9,121 nucleotides of DNA. It comes from Bacteroidales bacterium (GTDB lineage: Bacteria; Bacteroidota; Bacteroidia; Bacteroidales; GCA-2748055). Where the stretch lies: positions 1 through 9,121 of the forward strand of contig JAGLTY010000060.1 in the NCBI GenBank assembly GCA_023135025.1, in the 5' to 3' direction. Positions 7,229 through 9,121 of the stretch are shown in pieces. The notes beneath the pieces were generated by a model. The model was not told where the DNA came from. It saw only the letters and a list, made by a program, of their open reading frames with translations, and did not search any database. Position numbers and translations under genes: made by a program. Position 1 is the first letter of the stretch. The number at the start of each line of letters is the position of its first letter.

Positions 7229-7342
7229 ATTGGCCTAACCAACCAGCTCATAGTAATTCTACTTTTGGCTGTTTCTGTAACATGGGCCACTTCCTTCGTT
7301 AGCAAGAAGACATTGACTTTCAATAGAATTTCACTATTTTTA
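7229..7342 (+). pseudogene. Possible remnant of an EamA/DMT transporter N-terminus
   Basis: An open stretch after a stop at 7226-7228 reads IGLTNQLIVILLLAVSVTWA followed by TSFVSKKTL. This resembles the first helix of EamA-family exporters, where a hydrophobic run is followed by WG(T/S)SFV and a basic residue. There is no ATG at its head, and after about residue 30 the similarity fades into AT-rich sequence leading to the next gene. The frame is continuous with that gene and a TTG (7265) could serve as a start, but a 42-residue extension ahead of a clean signal peptide is unlikely. It may be chance; a search of translated databases would decide. Confidence 0.28.
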
Positions 7343-7390
7343 TTGTATTCAGGGATGGTATTTGTATGTAGTTATAAATACCAATACATT

Positions 7391-8416
7391 ATGAAAAAGA
7401 TAGTTTCAATCTCAGCGCTAATCATTATTGGCTCTGTGACTTATTGTCAGGTTATTAAAGGAACCATCTTTGACTCTGAGACAAAAACAACTATTCCGTA
7501 TGCAGCAATCTATTTTACTGGAACATTGGTTGGGACAGCTTCAGATCAGGATGGTATCTTCGAGTTAGACATCACAAAATATGCATCAAAGCCATTGACA
7601 ATAAGAGCTATGGGATATGAGCCTTTTACTCTAAAAGCAATTCCAGCCGATGAGCAGTATACGATTTATTTAATCCCCAGTTCCTTTGAAATAGAAGAAG
7701 TTTCAGTTAGCACTAAATCCCTTGTGAGGAGAAGACAAGCACATTTAAGATTGTTTAGAAGAGAGTTTCTTGGTACAACAGGCAATGAAAGAGAATGTAA
7801 AATCCTTAATGAAAATGACATTACATTCAATTATGGCTCGGATAAAGACACGGTAAAAGCATATGCATCAAAGCCCATTGTTGTCTACAACGGAGCATTA
7901 GGATACGTCATCACTTATTATCTCGATGAATTTGAATATGATAAAGATAGACATGTAGTCACTTTTACGGGGGATATTGTTTTCAACGAGGATTTAGCAA
8001 TTAAGGATAGAAATAACCAGTCTTACTCCAAGAAAAGAGAACTTGCCTATTATGGATCGTGTATGCACTTTTTCAGAGCACTATGGGCAAATAATCTGAA
8101 AGCAACCGGATTTGTAATTATTCATTCTTCAAATAATCAATTAACAGATTCATATAAGTACGCTACTGGAGCAGATAAATTTATCAAATACAAGGATATA
8201 GTAATTCAAGACAATAAGAACAACCAATACCTCATGTACTCTGATAATCTGCAAATCTTTTACATGGCGCAGAGTAGTAATATGATATTCCTTAAATCAA
8301 AAGTCCTCTTTGAACAAAATGGATTTTTCGAACCTTCAGCAATTCGTTGGGAAGGCGACATGGCGGAGCAGCGCGTTGCAGATATGTTGCCTTACGAATA
8401 TTTATCAGAGAAATAG
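7391..8416 (+). CDS. Exported protein with N-terminal CarboxypepD_reg-like domain, function unknown
   Basis: 341 residues from the ATG at 7391. That start gives a clear signal peptide (MKKIVSISALIIIGSVTYCQ, cleavage probably near residue 18-20); the frame extends upstream to a TTG at 7265 but the extra residues are not signal-like in context. Residues about 20-105 form a CarboxypepD_reg/CNA-B-like beta sandwich: VIKGTIFDSETKTTIPYAAI, GTASDQDGIFELDI, LTIRAMGYEP, and EIEEVSVSTK, the pattern also found at the start of TonB-dependent receptors in Bacteroidota. The rest (about 110-341) contains FRREFLGTTGNERECKILN, LGYVITYYLDEF, ELAYYGSCMHFFRALWANN and looks like a conserved Bacteroidota extension of unknown function; no barrel or enzyme motif is visible. 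Likely periplasmic or outer-membrane associated. It is clearly AT-richer than the ara genes. No relation to arabinose use is shown. Confidence 0.82.
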   Translation: MKKIVSISALIIIGSVTYCQVIKGTIFDSETKTTIPYAAIYFTGTLVGTASDQDGIFELDITKYASKPLTIRAMGYEPFTLKAIPADEQYTIYLIPSSFEIEEVSVSTKSLVRRRQAHLRLFRREFLGTTGNERECKILNENDITFNYGSDKDTVKAYASKPIVVYNGALGYVITYYLDEFEYDKDRHVVTFTGDIVFNEDLAIKDRNNQSYSKKRELAYYGSCMHFFRALWANNLKATGFVIIHSSNNQLTDSYKYATGADKFIKYKDIVIQDNKNNQYLMYSDNLQIFYMAQSSNMIFLKSKVLFEQNGFFEPSAIRWEGDMAEQRVADMLPYEYLSEK

Positions 8417-8481
8417 CAACCGGACTATAGCACAATAATATATGCTGACCAGTTAATTGGGAGTCAATACAGGATCAGCTG
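8417..8481. other. Convergent intergenic spacer with weak inverted repeat
   Basis: 65 bp between two convergent stops. GCTGA (8444-8448) and TCAGC (8475-8479) could pair across a 26-nt loop that itself holds ATTG/CAAT (8456-8459, 8465-8468). No T-run; a bidirectional terminator is possible but weakly supported. Confidence 0.2.
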
Positions 8482-8853
8482 CTATTCTCCTGAATGCCAA
8501 TCTTTATATCTTGGCCCTTTCCAAACGTATTCTCTGCAGCACCTCTCTTTGTAGTAGTCTGAGCTGGTAAGTAAGGGCATGAGGATGTCAAGAGTATCTC
8601 CCAATTCAGAAATTGGGGGTAAAATTGTTGAACTTAGAGCGTTGAAGTATTCATAATAATTTTCATTATTCCATTTGATCCGTGACCATGCCCCATAAGC
8701 CAAATAATACTTCGGTGATGCCTCTATGACTTGTTCATCATATTCAATTCTCTGAATGAGCCATTCTGGTAATTCTTCCTCAGGAACCAGATAGTCTTTC
8801 CCGCACGATAATAAAAGGAAAGAGATTGAGACAACTATTAAGATTCTTTTCAT
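8482..8853 (-). CDS. Small lipoprotein, function unknown
   Basis: 123 residues from the ATG at 8851-8853. The N-terminus MKRILIVVSISFLLLSC is a type II signal peptide with lipobox LLSC and lipidated C17. The next residues GKDY put a K-D pair after the cysteine, weakly like the surface-export signals described in Bacteroidota lipoproteins. The mature part is about 107 residues, aromatic-rich and acidic in its first half (VPEEELPEWLIQRIEYDEQ), with YYLAYGAWSRIKWNNENYYEYF in the middle, a central SELGD, and a C-terminal YKERCCREYVWKGPRYKDWH carrying two adjacent cysteines. I do not recognise a named family. An upstream in-frame start (8901) exists but would place the signal peptide internally. 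Its ATG overlaps the stop of the upstream EamA gene by ATGA, so translation may be coupled, though its AT-rich composition differs from that neighbour. Confidence 0.75.
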   Translation of the reverse strand: MKRILIVVSISFLLLSCGKDYLVPEEELPEWLIQRIEYDEQVIEASPKYYLAYGAWSRIKWNNENYYEYFNALSSTILPPISELGDTLDILMPLLTSSDYYKERCCREYVWKGPRYKDWHSGE

Positions 8854-9121
8854 TGTTGGTTCTGCAATTTCATTTCCAAAGACAAGCTTTTCTTTTTCCA
8901 CCCGGCAGAGATCACCAGGATGGCTCCTCCCAGGACTGTCAGGGCACCAAACAGGCTGAGCAGGGAGAAGGATTCGGGCGCCATCCAGGGAACCTCCAAC
9001 CTGGTTAGAATGGCCATGGTAACAAAGGTGATGATGGGATTGAGTGTGATGATCACACTGACCCTGGTGGCCTCGGTAAGTTTAATGGCCATAGCCAGTG
9101 AACCATATGCCAGGACCGTAT
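8850..9121 (-). CDS. EamA/DMT-family transporter, C-terminal part (cut by window end)
   Basis: The last 89 residues of an inner-membrane drug/metabolite transporter of the EamA type, running in from beyond the window end. Visible: TVLAYGSLAMAIKLTEATRV, then SVIITLNPIITFVTMAIL, a helix-pair motif typical of the second EamA repeat (conserved proline in the NPIIT segment), a polar loop RLEVPWMAPESF, and the final helix LLSLFGALTVLGGAILVISA, followed by WKKK and a tail SLSLEMKLQNQQ. The substrate cannot be inferred. The basic WKKK after the last helix is usual; the tail beyond it is coded by AT-richer DNA than the rest and may be a replaced end. The stop TGA (8850-8852) overlaps the lipoprotein ATG. 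Confidence 0.85.
   Translation of the reverse strand, partial: TVLAYGSLAMAIKLTEATRVSVIITLNPIITFVTMAILTRLEVPWMAPESFSLLSLFGALTVLGGAILVISAGWKKKSLSLEMKLQNQQ

Noticed and set aside
7119..7260. tRNA, attachment site or integron attC in the hairpin region
   Set aside because: No T-loop consensus, no cloverleaf pairing and no paired core sites with the expected spacing; only two simple stems are supported.
7265..7390. Extended start (TTG at 7265) for the CarboxypepD_reg-like protein
   Set aside because: The ATG at 7391 begins a normal signal peptide; the extension would bury it 42 residues inside.
8854..8901. Longer start for the lipoprotein
   Set aside because: It would put 16 polar residues before the signal peptide and lies wholly within the EamA coding end.

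Overview
The window looks like a chromosomal segment from a Bacteroidota bacterium, perhaps an environmental Marinilabiliales/Bacteroidales-type organism; the rank below phylum is a guess. Reasons are a NrtR/AraR-type Nudix regulator sitting in an arabinose operon, few Shine-Dalgarno sequences, a CarboxypepD_reg-like exported protein and a short lipoprotein typical of that phylum.

Left block (1-5006, minus strand): a compact L-arabinose utilisation operon transcribed leftwards in the order symporter (araT-like), araR-type Nudix regulator, araA (isomerase), araD (4-epimerase), araB (kinase, cut by the window start). Spacers are 15, 11, 1 and 7 nt. Together these genes import L-arabinose with Na+, isomerise it to L-ribulose, phosphorylate it and epimerise it to D-xylulose-5-phosphate. 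The regulator keeps only part of the Nudix box and is probably an arabinose sensor rather than an enzyme.

Centre (5007-5172): a short divergent control region. It holds a 21-bp palindrome (candidate AraR operator), a possible Bacteroidota-type promoter for the ara operon, and four copies of an 8-bp-period GTTAA repeat in the presumed ara leader.

Right of it (5173-7118, plus strand): a second, clearly different sodium:solute symporter, followed 11 nt later by a 71-residue two-helix membrane protein. This pair looks like a large transporter plus small accessory subunit and is the best candidate here for an under-described system. Its position suggests it may share arabinose control.

Far right (about 7119-8890): visibly more AT-rich DNA. 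It contains two tandem hairpins resembling a REP-type element, a possible fragment of an EamA transporter N-terminus, an exported protein with an N-terminal CarboxypepD_reg-like domain (plus strand), and a small convergent lipoprotein (minus strand). The lipoprotein overlaps by ATGA the end of a GC-richer EamA/DMT transporter gene that runs off the window end. The composition break suggests an inserted or exchanged segment.
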